Assembly (NCBI GenBank): GCA_009760855.2
Contig: WPIO01000093.1
Location: 1,575,659-1,639,658, forward strand
Direction of reading: 5' to 3'
DNA: 64,000 nt
Origin: Cristatella mucedo
Taxonomy: Eukaryota; Bryozoa; Phylactolaemata; Cristatellidae
How positions within the stretch are numbered: the first letter of the stretch is position 1; each line of letters starts with the position of its first letter. Under the pieces are notes generated by a model. It had not been told where the DNA came from. It made no database searches and saw only the letters and a program-made list of their open reading frames with translations. This document shows, one piece after another, positions 22,648 through 32,592 of the stretch. The translations under genes were made by a program, and so were the position numbers.

Positions 22648-22735
22648 GACCCGGGCAAGTGCGTTGAAGTCTAGCATGAAAAGCACAAGTGAATCAACTG
22701 CCGACACGGTAGATTATTTTGATGTCACTGACTGA
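22648..22735 (+). CDS. NFX1: NFX1-like transcription factor, last exon and stop
   Basis: Acceptor ttgctctatttgcag ends at 22647. The first base completes the Arg codon left by exon 5; the product ends ESTADTVDYFDVTD and TGA at 22733-22735. The DYFDV-acid terminus is the conserved C-terminal end of animal NFX1. The exon also lies inside an open frame of the opposite strand that belongs partly to LINE A. It is separated from exon 5 by an 8.2 kb intron, so an automated gene finder could easily miss it. Confidence 0.88.
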
Positions 22736-22942
22736 CAGCTTGGTGGCTGAGAGCCGAGGTTATAAAACAGCATATGCTCGTACTCACATCGCTCTGTTTT
22801 CAAACATTTCGGCGATGCATTCGTTCATCATGGCAAGGCATCAGGAGTCTCCGATTTAATTATGACTTTTCTGGTCCGAACTATGAGCTGTTACTGCTAT
22901 GTGATTTTACCGGCTACCCAGGAGTAAAAGCGTTTGCTGACC

Positions 22943-22948
22943 AATAAA
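22943..22948 (+). terminator. Polyadenylation signal AATAAA of the NFX1-like gene
   Basis: AATAAA lies about 208 nt after the stop codon, in sequence free of repeats; a sensible 3' UTR length. There is also 'ataaataatg' at 22959, so the exact site is not certain. Confidence 0.55.
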
Positions 22949-23639
22949 ACCTCATGGATAAATAATGATTGCTAGGCTTGTTCCTTATGTCAAGATGTAC
23001 CATAGCGTTATTGAAATGGACTGCATCCCGAAGCCAGGACAACCCACTGTGCCTTATTGGGCGCACGTGTGAATGTTCTACAGGTGTATTTTAAAACTCA
23101 TGCATTGTATGAAGGTCATTTGGAATTTAGCTCATAGGCTGCTTCATAGGCTGAAGCGTAGTTAGCTTCGACTGCAGGAGAGAAAGAATAGCATTAATGA
23201 CCCGATAGCGTCCCACACGATAGTCATCATCACAGGCAGCCTCCACAGGTTGATAGCAGAAGCTTCAGTTCACACCATGGTAGCTTGTCAATCGGGTTGA
23301 TGCTGCTACTTACAGCCTTTAGTATCAGCCTCCTTTTCCCCTGAAGTCCTCTGGGCAGTAGCTTCACTTTCTCGTGCTTAAACAACGTTAGAAACTGAGA
23401 ATGTCGAGGAGCTCGACAGGAAAGAACTGAGGGCGAAATGGAAGATGTGTCAGGGAGAAAGCCTCACTCTGGATCGTTGAAACTGGTTGACTGGTTGACT
23501 ATCAAGACGGTCGTCTCCATCTCACATTGCCATCGCCAGGGAGAAGGTAATCCGGTCGCTAGAGAAGGAAGCTATGCAGGGCGTTTACTACCAGGGTAAG
23601 AAACAGTAGGCCTTTTAAGAGGTTGATGCACCTTGGGTT
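22949..23639. other. Intergenic, nothing recognised
   Basis: Downstream of the NFX1-like gene. No repeats or genes identified; several short direct repeats ('ggttgactggttgact' near 23485). Confidence 0.4.
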
Positions 23640-24560
23640 GGACGTGCAGGCCTGTAGCTGTCGCACATCGTTAGTGAGGTGAAACTGAATTCTTGCCTTG
23701 CCGACATTCGATCCTGGATGTCGGAAAACTTCCTGAAACTAATTACAATAAAATCAAACTGCTGCTCACAGGACATCCTAAGCATGTGGCTGGATTAAAA
23801 GGCTTTGCTCTTCTAATAGGTGATGCTTTTGTGCGACTGTCACCACGTGCTCGAAATTTGTGTCGTTTTTGACAGCTGCCTCAATTTTCAAAACTTTCAT
23901 TCATAAGACTGCTTCTATAGCTAGCCATCACGTCCGATTCCTATCCAAAATTAGGAGCTGTCTTCCACAGTGGCTTGCAAAAAATTTAACTAGCTCCATC
24001 GTTCTGTCTCGGCTTAATTATTGTAATTCCCTTTTGGCTGGGCGACCAAAGAAAGCTATTAGGCCACTGCAGCTGACTATGAATATGGCTGCAAGGCTAG
24101 TCTTCTAGTCCCAGAGGTTTGAGCACGTGTCTCCTTTGCTAAAAAGAGCTAGGATGGATGCCGGTTGAGCAATGGATACAGAGCACAGTTCCTACGCTGA
24201 CCCACAAGGCCTGCCACGGCTTGGCTCCTTCGTACCTAGCTGAACTGCTGCACCAGTTTCAGCCTGTTCGCGCCCTCAGGTCCTGCGTGGACAATAAATT
24301 AGCTGTTCCATTCCTCCGCTTAAAGACCGTTGGCGGCAGAAGCTTTAGCTCTGCAAGTCCTAGACTGTGGAACTCGCTTCCACAAATTTTACGTAACGAC
24401 AACTACTCTAATGCTGCCGACTATGGCTCTTGGCTACCGAATGCGTACCGAAAGCCGCTTAGGCTGTGAGTGCGCTATACAAAACTCTCCTGCGTTACAC
24501 CCACATAATCTGTATGGCTTTTTGGAGTGACAGACGGAGATACATTACATTACATAGTGA
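23640..24560 (+). mobile_element. LINE family A 3' part
   Basis: Sense copy starting near 'tgaattcttgccttgccgacattcg' and ending with 'agacggagatacattacattacat'. Contains RT C-terminal blocks (SRLNYCNSLLAGRPKKAIRP, LWNSLPQILR). Disrupted by a TAG at 24106-24108 and frameshifts, plus a short deletion before the last codons. Confidence 0.88.
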
Positions 24561-25210
24561 ACGGCTCTCCCGGGCACCTAGGCTGTTAAATCCATTAACC
24601 AGCGGAATAGCCTTCGCATGCCACATAAATCATTGCCAAGCGGGCAGAAACGATCCAGGAGATCCACCGACCCGACGAGGTCATAAGGGCTACCTATATC
24701 AGCTGTTCTCAACCTGTGGGTCGTGACCCCTTTGGAGATCTGCATGCAGAAACGATCAAGGAGCTGCTTGCAGGGCAGCCTGGGACCCATTGGGATGTCG
24801 GATCCACTCCACCACTGAAGCAGCCAAACTGCATCCTCAGTCTTGATTTCTAAATCACGAGGCAGCAGTCGCAGCTGCTCGGTGGCATGAGAGCACCCTA
24901 CCAGCCAACTGCTCCCTCATCTAACGCTTTGCTGCTGAGAAGCCCATCCAACCAGCATCCTTCCTGGCAGGCGCCGTCGACTGTCTGCTCAGTCGCGGTC
25001 GCTCCATTGACCGTCTAATCCGCATCCTCAGATGGTGTATCGAGTGTCTTATTGGCAGGCTCCGAGACCGTCTGCTCTGTCGTGGTCCCAGCCTATTGCT
25101 TCCACCAACTGTCGCTGCCACTCCGGTTGCTATCGGTCACTCGAATATCTGCAGCCGTCGTTTTTTGTCTTTCGTCGTCTTTTGGACCGCTGTCGTCTGA
25201 CGTCTCCTTC
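24561..25210. other. GC-rich sequence of unknown origin
   Basis: No gene recognised. GC content is higher than the neighbours; the many short open frames on both strands have skewed, low-information composition. It could belong to an unrecognised transposon, perhaps the internal part of the LTR element next to it. Confidence 0.35.
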
Positions 25211-25212
25211 GC

Positions 25213-25435
25213 TAATAATGATAACAATAATAATAATGCACTTGATAAAGCGCCCTCAGAGAACTCAATCTCTTTCTAGGCGCTTTAAATTTGCTGCAAA
25301 GGGAAATGCAATTGAATGGTAAGTAAAATCATGCTTGATAAACGACACGAATAACATGGTTAGGGGTGACATGCACAGGGTCAGCATGCAAATGTGGTTA
25401 GTGGCAGCATGCACAGTGTCAGCATGCACAAGCAT
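25213..25435 (-). mobile_element. LINE family B 3' UTR fragment
   Basis: Minus strand: (AAT)n tail (25213-25237), stem-loop and 3' UTR down to 'cagcatgcacaagcata'. Severely 5'-truncated. Very similar to 27000-27190. Confidence 0.88.
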
Positions 25436-25713
25436 ATGAGCTGCAGGCGTCTCGCTCATGTCCTCTGCTGGCGTTCGCCGCTCGGCAGCCCAACGCAACG
25501 TTGCACACAACCGAAGCTCTGCTCATCACGGCTGCATAGCACATCACAGCGGTGCCGACCCGCAAGCCATTTCGGCCAGCTCTAGTGTCCGCGATGCTGC
25601 TGACGCTCCTGTCGGCCCCCGTCGTCTCTCCAGAAATTCTAGATCCTCATTCTGACTTACTGGTCGCTTCTCTCGCAGGCGAACGCGTCCGACCTTTTTC
25701 CTCCGGTCAAGTG

Positions 25714-26425
25714 CTCTTGTACCCAGGCTGGGTTCGGCTGGCTGGTACGGGACGGCTGTAATAAGTTTAGGGTCACCTACTTGGTCGAGGTCTGGCCTAT
25801 GGGCATGGCTTGATGTGCGGCGACAAGATGTCACCGGGGCTCTTGGGTAAGGGAAGCTGGCCTCTGAATTTGTGGCGTTGGTGGCTCCCGGTCTCGCCGA
25901 GTTATGCCCCTGGATGGTTGCAGGCGAGCTCCGGCGATGCGGCCACGCAGGCAAGGCGACGTGTACCCAAGGCCCGAGCGGAGCTAGATAGCTCGCTCGT
26001 TGTTGAGACTTGTATATTCCGCGTCCTCCCTGTCGCGAGTTGTTCGGTGCCCTCCCTCCTTCGGCGGAAGCTCTCGACTGTGTTAGACGTCAATGCCGAC
26101 GTCAAACACAGCAGCTGTTTAGCTAGCCGGATCTTTGACGGCGTACGCTTGCATTGTCGGAACGGAGTCAGTGCAATGGCGGGACTCCGGAAGCCGACTG
26201 AGCAACTATCACATTTGTTCGAGCTTGCGGCGTCAATACTCGCCCCTATAGGTTACTTGTGTATGATCCTCCCTGTAGACTGGTTTAGTTCCCGATTTGT
26301 CGTTGGCGCATGCGATATTATAGGTTTAACCTGACGGCCACTCGAGTTCAGCGGCGAGTGGCGGCTTGAGCATGAGGCGGGGCTTAGCGGGAAATAGCCT
26401 CTGCCCCTGGATTTCGGCGACAACA
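25714..26425 (-). repeat. LTR copy R1 (minus orientation)
   Basis: Minus strand begins TGTCGCCGAAATCCAGGGG near 26425 and ends AGCCTGGGTACA near 25714, the same ends as the copies at 26533 and 31121. It shares the 'ggtaaacct..ataat..cgcatgcgccaac' TATA-like block and the 'gcatcgccggagc' block. No matching target site duplication is visible. It faces the neighbouring R2 copy in inverted orientation, separated by about 107 bp. Confidence 0.7.
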
Positions 26426-26532
26426 GTTTCTGCGACAACTGCACTTTTAAAAAATTTCACTTGTATTGGCACAGCCATTCTCGTGCAATGCGCTGCATTC
26501 GACTGCAGTAGTCCGGGCCAATACAGCAATTC

Positions 26533-28348
26533 TGTAGCCGAGTTCCACGAGTCAGAGGCTATTTCCCTCCAAGCCCCGAAAAACTCCCTCCAGCCACTGC
26601 CGCTCGCCGTGCCGCTGAGCAAGGGTAAGACGATCTGCCGTCAGGTTAGACCTCTTTATAATATCACATACGCCAACAAAAACGGGGAACTAAATAAGTC
26701 TATATGAGAAGGTCCTATACAAGGTAAACTACAAGGGCGCGAGACGAAACCACAAACGCAAACGAATGTGTTAGTTGGTCAGTCGGCTTCCGCAGACCCG
26801 CCTTTGTACCGACTCAGAATCCAACAGTACGAGCGTACGCCGTAAGAGATCCGGCTAGCTGAGTAGCTGTTTACCAAGTCGGAGTCGATGTCTACCACAG
26901 TCGAGAGCTTCCGCTGAAAGACGCTAACTCACGGGGGCCACGAACAGGGTAAACGGGGAACGCGGAATATACAAATAATAATAACAATAATAATAATGTA
27001 CTTGATAAAGCGCCCTCAGAGAACTCAATCTCTTTCTAGGCGCTTTACATTTGCTGCAAAGGGAAATGCAATTGAATGGTAAGTAAAATCATGCTTGAAA
27101 AACAAACAAAATGAATAACATGGTTAGGGGTGACATGCAAAGGGTCAGCATGCAAATGTGGTTAGTGGCAGCATGCACAGTGTCAGCACGCATAAGCACA
27201 TCAAGGACGAATCACAGGGACCCACTAAATGCTGTCCTAAATAGGTGTGTTTTTTGGTTCCTTTTAAATATGGTCAGGTCGGGGGATGTTCTGACGCAGG
27301 TCGGGAGGGAGTTCCAGGCTTTGGGAGCATACGAACTAAATGCACGGTATCCAAAGGATTTAAGGTTTGTATGGGGTATTTCTAGACTGTTGGATTCCAA
27401 AAAGCGGGTAGTACGATGCTTGGCCTGATGGGGGAGTATGTCAGAGAGATAGGCTGGAGCCATAGAATGAAGGGACCTAAAAGTGAGCGACAAAACCTTG
27501 AAATCTATCCGTTGCTTGACTGGTAGCCAGTGCAGGTAGGCGAGAAGTGGAGTAATGTGGCAACTGCGACGCTCACGACAGACAAGCCTAGCTGCAGAAT
27601 TTTGCACCAGCTGCAATCGTCTGATCGCACATGCTGGTAGGCCAGTGAGCAGTGAGTTGCAGAAGTTGAGACGAGATGTCATGAATGCATGGACCAACTT
27701 GGACGTGGTATCCTTATCTAAACAAGCCCGAATTTTAGCAATGTTATGAAGCTGAAAATAGGCGGATTTGACTGTGGAGCTGATATGGTCGTTTAACAAG
27801 AGGTCGCTTTGGAATATGACATCTAGATTTCGAGCTGATTCGATAGGAGATATGCTGGCAGAGCCAATTTTGAGAGACAGCCTTTCCAATCTCTGAATCA
27901 CACTGGGTTTGCCCATAACTAGTAAGTTGGTTTTGTCATCGTTTAGTTTTAGAAAATTTGCTGCCATCCATGAGCGGATGTCATCAATGCATGCAGCAAG
28001 TGAGTTGAGAGAATTTGAGGTGCTCGAAGGCTGAGAGGGATCAAAGCAAAGGTACAAATCACAACAGCGAGCGTGCTATCCAGCTCCACTCGGGCCTTGG
28101 GCACTCGTTGCCTTTCGTGCGTGGCAGCATCGCCGGAGCACGCCTGCACGAATCCAGGTGCATAACTCGGCGAGACCGGGAGCCTCCAAAACCACGACTT
28201 ACTCGGCCAACTTTCCTCACGCATGAGCCTCGGTGACCTCTCGTTATCGCACATCCGGCCACGCCATAGGTCAGACCCCGGCCGAACCGATGACCCATAT
28301 CATACTACAGTCGTTTTGTCCAAGCCAACCGAACCTAGCCTGGGTACA
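26533..28348 (+). repeat. Solo LTR copy R2, split by LINE B
   Basis: LTR segments 26533-26972 and 28058-28348 together make about 730 bp. Starts TGTAGCCGAGTTCCACGAG and ends AGCCTGGGTACA. Flanking direct repeats ATTC (or AATTC) lie at 26529-26532 and 28349-28352, as expected for a 4-5 bp target site duplication. Contains a TATA-like 'ctctttataatatcac' near 26650. Interrupted at 26972 by LINE B. Confidence 0.8.
26973..28057 (-). mobile_element. LINE family B inserted in LTR R2
   Basis: Minus strand, from the (AAT)n tail at 26975-26999 to the RT catalytic region near 28057, where it is 5'-truncated just at the ADDTQLY motif. Open for 281 codons: LNSLAACIDDIRSWMAANFL to the ORF2 stop. 'tacaa' occurs at both junctions, either a short target site duplication or microhomology. 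Few lesions, so recent. Confidence 0.92.
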
Positions 28349-28469
28349 ATTCTATTCAATCCACCGCGAAAACTAGCAGTAGATTGCACCGAGTTGCAGC
28401 TTTTATTGCATATCAAAGTTCATAGTGTTGTGTGCACACCTACGTAAAATAAAAAAATTGTGCATCTTC

Positions 28470-29935
28470 GCACTCTGGCAATTCGCGGCAATCGCCTGAA
28501 ATAACTTGGGAAACTACCACAATCCACTCTATTCCACTGCAAATCATCCTCAAATCACCATCGAGAACCTCTAATTGACATTGCATATCAGAATAGACTC
28601 AGTTCAACGTGCACCCACAAAATGTTTCTCCGTCGTGCATACGCGATCTTTTGGCAGCTTTTGATAATATCTATCAACAAGTCCGTCTTGAGCGCCTCTT
28701 ATCTTGCCTGGGCATCACTGGCACTGCATTACAATGGTCCAGATCCTGTCTCAATGGGAGACTCGCGAAATGAATTGCAATCGATTGCAACGGCCCGGTC
28801 CCATACCGCTATCAACCTCATTCCTCCGCAATCCGATACAATCCGCCGCATAGCGACTAGAACTCGTACACTAGAATCTCTAATTATGATTGCTCGCTGC
28901 TCTAAGCTTCGGTTATTGTGTACTCGCCTAACTTCACTGTAATTGCCTCGACCCTTCTGCTGCAACGTACTGCCATCGATTGCAATGGCCCAGGCTAGTG
29001 CCTCAATCCATTGAAACCCACTACAAAACGACCAGAATACGTGCACTTTAAGCTCTAATAGTCGTTGCACGTTGCTCTAATCTTTGGTTACTGTGTAATC
29101 GCACAATTTTACTACTATTGCCTCGACCAGTCGGCAGCCGTGCACAGAAATGGCCCCGGCAAATACCGAAATATACAGTAATCTGATGTAAAATGCCCTG
29201 AAATTGGCATGGAAATGCTACAATTTTGAATGCATGTCATAAAGCACATTGGTTAAAGTCAACCACATCATTTTGATCAATTGCGATCATACAATGTCGG
29301 GTAATGCATGGCAATCTACGGAAACGGCTCGCCTGGAAGCAGCAATCCACTACAATCCGTGGCAAATCTAACACAAATTGGCTTTGCGAAGTGCCAATTG
29401 TCACTGCACTTTAAAATGTTTGTGATAAAAGTGAAATCGTAGATATGAAATCGTAGTACACTTCCAAGCTTTTATGCAAGTTACTTTTGTTAACAATGCA
29501 TGGCAGTTGAAAGCGATGGCAGGGACGAATGCCGCGATCCATGACAAATCGGCTTCGCCAAGCTCCAATTCTCATTCCACGTAAGATCTTACTCCGCATA
29601 CATACTTTTAACCCGCTCTGTGAGTTTAATCTTTGGCAATACATGACAATTGACGGCAATCGCCCGGGAAAATACTGCGATCCATTATGATCTATCGCAA
29701 TTCAACGAAAAGTGGCTGGGCCAAGATCAAATTTATCTTACCTGTCACAGCGAACTGTGTTTAAAGTGCAATAACATCCTTTCAACCAATCGAAGACGTG
29801 CAATCGCGAACAATTCATGGCAATTGACAGCAATCGCCCGGGAGAACACACCAACTCGTGGCAAATCGACAAGAAATTGGCATCGCGAACCCCAATTGTC
29901 ATTACAAATAACATTGGGCTGCGTCTAAAGTCCAT
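28470..29935 (+). repeat. Decayed ~170 bp tandem repeat (satellite)
   Basis: A core like 'catggcaattgacggcaatcgcccggg' recurs in degenerate form near 28478, 28772, 28970, 29142, 29307, 29497, 29641 and 29815. The later spacings are roughly 145-190 bp, and other unit parts recur too ('atccattacaatcc', 'aaattggc.tcgc.aa..ccaatt', 'actttaaa'). The array is interrupted at about 28650-28768 by a LINE B fragment. No coding potential; open frames on both strands are by-products. Confidence 0.65.
28650..28768 (+). mobile_element. LINE family B RT fragment
   Basis: Matches the segment around 'tcggcagcttttgataccatcgatcacaaagt...gagcgcctctcatctcgcctgggcatcactggcactgc' of LINE B, through 'gggagactc'. 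It lies inside the satellite array without a tail at either side, so it is a fragment left by recombination or amplification with the array. Confidence 0.7.
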
Positions 29936-29999
29936 CCCTGCGGTGGCAGCATCCCCCTAGAATGCTGTCATTCGATTCCTGGCTGCGCCTCAGCGTCTA

Positions 30000-31120
30000 C
30001 ATTTAAGAAGGTCACTTGTGATCTCGTCCTGAAGTTCGTATCCCAATCAAAGAAGACAACAAGTCCTCTGGACCCTATTCCCACTGCCCTGCACCTACGT
30101 TGCACTGATCTGCTGCTGCTATGCATAGCTAACATCATTAATATGTCATTAGCCTCACGTCATGTCCCAGCACCTTGCAGGAAAGTTGTAGTCAGGCCGC
30201 TTCTCAAGAAAGCGACACTAGACCAAGACAACTTGAGCAACTACCGCCGAGTCTCCCTTCTACCATTCCTATCAAAGACGCTGGAACGAGTCGTGGCGGA
30301 CCAGCTAAACTCAAATATTGAAACTTCAATACTTATTAGTAAGTTTCAGTCTGGCTTTAGAGCTAATCACTCCACAGAGTCAGAATTGCTTAGGGTGTAC
30401 AACGACCTACTTAGGAATGCAGACATGGGTAGGGTGTCTCTGCTTGTTTTGCTCGATCTTTCGGCAGCTTTTGATACCATCGATCACAAAGTTCTTCTAG
30501 AGCGCCTCTCATCTCGCCTAGGCATCACTGGTACTGCTCTGCAATGGCTCAAGTCCTATCTCAATGGGAGACTCCAGAATATGGACGTGAATTGACAAAG
30601 ATCATCCGAGGTACCTCTGAAATATGGGGTCGCTCACTTTTAGGTCACTTCACTCCTTGGCTCCAGCCTTAACTCTCAGATCTACTTCCCCACCAGTCCA
30701 AGCATCGTACCACCCGCTTTTCGGAATCCAACAGTCTACCAATAACTCGTACAAACCTCAAATCCTTTGGAGACCGTGCATTAGTTTGTATGCTCCCAAA
30801 GCCTGGAACTCCTTCCCGACTTGCGTCAGAACGTCCCCTGACTTGACCACATTTAAAAAGAACTTAAAAACACACCTATTTAGGACAGCTTTTGTGGGTC
30901 CTTGTGATTCGTCCTTGATGTGCTTATGCGTGCTGACACTGTGCATGCTGCCACTAACCACATTTGCATGCTGACCCTGTGCATGCCACCCCTAACCATG
31001 TTAGTCATGTTGTTTGTTTATCAAGTATGATATTACTCACCATTAAATCGCATTTTCGTTTGCAGCAAATGTAAAGCACCTAGAAAGAGATTGAGTTCTC
31101 TGAGGGCGCTTTAGCAAGTG
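30000..31120 (+). mobile_element. LINE family B with internal deletion
   Basis: The first part (30000-30628) encodes the RT N-terminus: RPLLKKATLDQDNLSNYRRV, SKFQSGFRANHSTESELLRV, LDLSAAFDTIDHKVLLERL. At about 30629 it jumps from the VPLKYGV codons directly to the 'gtcgctcacttttaggtc' segment near the C-terminus, losing about 700 bp that include the catalytic ADD box. The 3' UTR and stem-loop follow, then a solo LTR (31121-31853) interrupts the end, and the (ATT)n tail appears at 31859-31882. Confidence 0.88.
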
Positions 31121-31853
31121 TGTCGCCGAGTTCCAGGGGTCAGAGGCTAATTCCCGCCAAACCCCACCATACACCGGCCACGCTGCCGCTCGCCACGCCG
31201 CCGAGCTCGTGTAAGACGAGCGGCCGTCAGGGTAAACCTCTTTATAATAACGCATGCGCCAACAAAAACAGGGGAACTAAACCAGTCTACAGGGATGGTC
31301 CTATACACAGTACACTATGGGGGCGTAAGACGACGCAGCAAACGCGAACAAATGTGTTAGTTGGGGTCAGTCGGTTTCTGCAGTACTGTCGTTGTACCGA
31401 CTCAGAATCCAACAGTACGAGCGTACGCCGTCCAAAACCCGGCTGGCTGAGTAACTGCTTGGCTAGTCCGAGTCGACAACTACCACAGTCGTGAGCTTCC
31501 ACCGAAAGACGCCAACGCACGGGGGGGGGGGGTTCACAAACACGCTACACGGAAAACGCGAAATATACAAGTCTCAACAACGAGCGAGCTATCCAGCTCC
31601 GCTCGGGCCTTGGGTAATCGTTCCCTTGCGTGCGTGGCAGCATCGCCGGAGCACGCCTGCACGAATCCAGGTGCATAACTCGGCGAGATCGGGAGCCTCC
31701 AACACCACAACTTACTCGGCCAACTTCTCGTACCCAAGAGCCCCGGTGACCTCACGTCGCCACACATGCCGTAGGTCCGACCCTGGCCTAGCCGGTGACC
31801 CTAACCCTCATTATAGTTGTCCGGTCCCAGCCAACCGAACCCAGCCTGGGTAC
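31121..31853 (+). repeat. Solo LTR copy R3 with target site duplication
   Basis: About 733 bp from TGTCGCCGAGTTCCAGGGG to GCCTGGGTACA. AAGTG at 31116-31120 is repeated at 31854-31858 (a 4 bp reading, AGTG, keeps the usual CA end). Before insertion the site was the end of the LINE B 3' UTR, where 'caagtgca' precedes the ATT tail. It contains a TATA-like box (ctctttataataac). No internal retroelement region follows, so this is a solo LTR made by LTR-LTR recombination. Confidence 0.82.
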
Positions 31854-31858
31854 AAGTG

Positions 31859-31882
31859 CATTATTATTATTATTAATATTAT
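31859..31882 (+). repeat. (ATT)n tail of the LINE B copy 30000-31120
   Basis: ATT repeats directly after the second copy of AAGTG. They complete the LINE B 3' end, displaced by the LTR insertion. Confidence 0.8.
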
Positions 31883-32489
31883 TAGCCACCGGCGTATCTA
31901 AGGCAGCCGCCGGCGTGGGAGACCCAGCAGCCCAAAGCGATAAGCGTTTAGATATCCATAGGCACGTAACTTCTTACGTGCTACGGTCAAATAACAATCA
32001 GAATAACTTTAAACAGGTCTTAGCTGTATCGTTTCCGTCCGTATACGATGTTCACAAGAACTTTGGTTTTCGGAAGAATTCAGCAACGAAAACGAACGCA
32101 CGTGAGAGCGCTCTATGTCAGGAGGCGATCTATAGATCCCATTCAAAGAGCTAGATCCTATTCAAATCTCTATGATTCCATTTATCTCTAGATCCCATTC
32201 AAAGGGCTAGGGCAAAGGGCTAGGCCTCAGCATTTGTAAGTCAAGCGCTTCGGGGTAGTGACCCCTGCGAGGGTACGCTGGGACTGCGTTGCATGGTTGA
32301 CGAGAGTTGCCAAGGTAGACCCATGCTCACCTATACAGTGTCAATACATCCGGCGATGTGACGAGCACCTCTAAAATTACAGTCTTTTGCAAAACAAAGC
32401 TGAGATAAAGGTGTTAAACTCACTGCTGGGTGGCCAAATACTAACGAAACCAGCTCCTCCGAACATTGCTAAGTATTCGTGCGGCTATA

Positions 32490-32592
32490 ATTTTAATAAT
32501 AATAATAATGCGCTTGATAAATCGCCCTCAGAGAACTCAATCTCATTTTAGGCGCTTTTCATTTGCTGCAAAGGGAAATGCAATTGAATATT
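32490..32592 (-). mobile_element. LINE family B tail fragment
   Basis: Minus strand: (AAT)n, 'gcgcttgataaatcgccctcagagaactcaatctcattttaggcgctttt' and the first bases of the 3' UTR. Only about 100 bp long. Confidence 0.85.

Noticed and set aside
25544-25954. 136-codon minus-strand open frame
   Set aside because: It spans the LTR end and flanking GC-rich DNA, overlaps open frames in other phases, and has no domain. GC-rich DNA yields such frames by chance.
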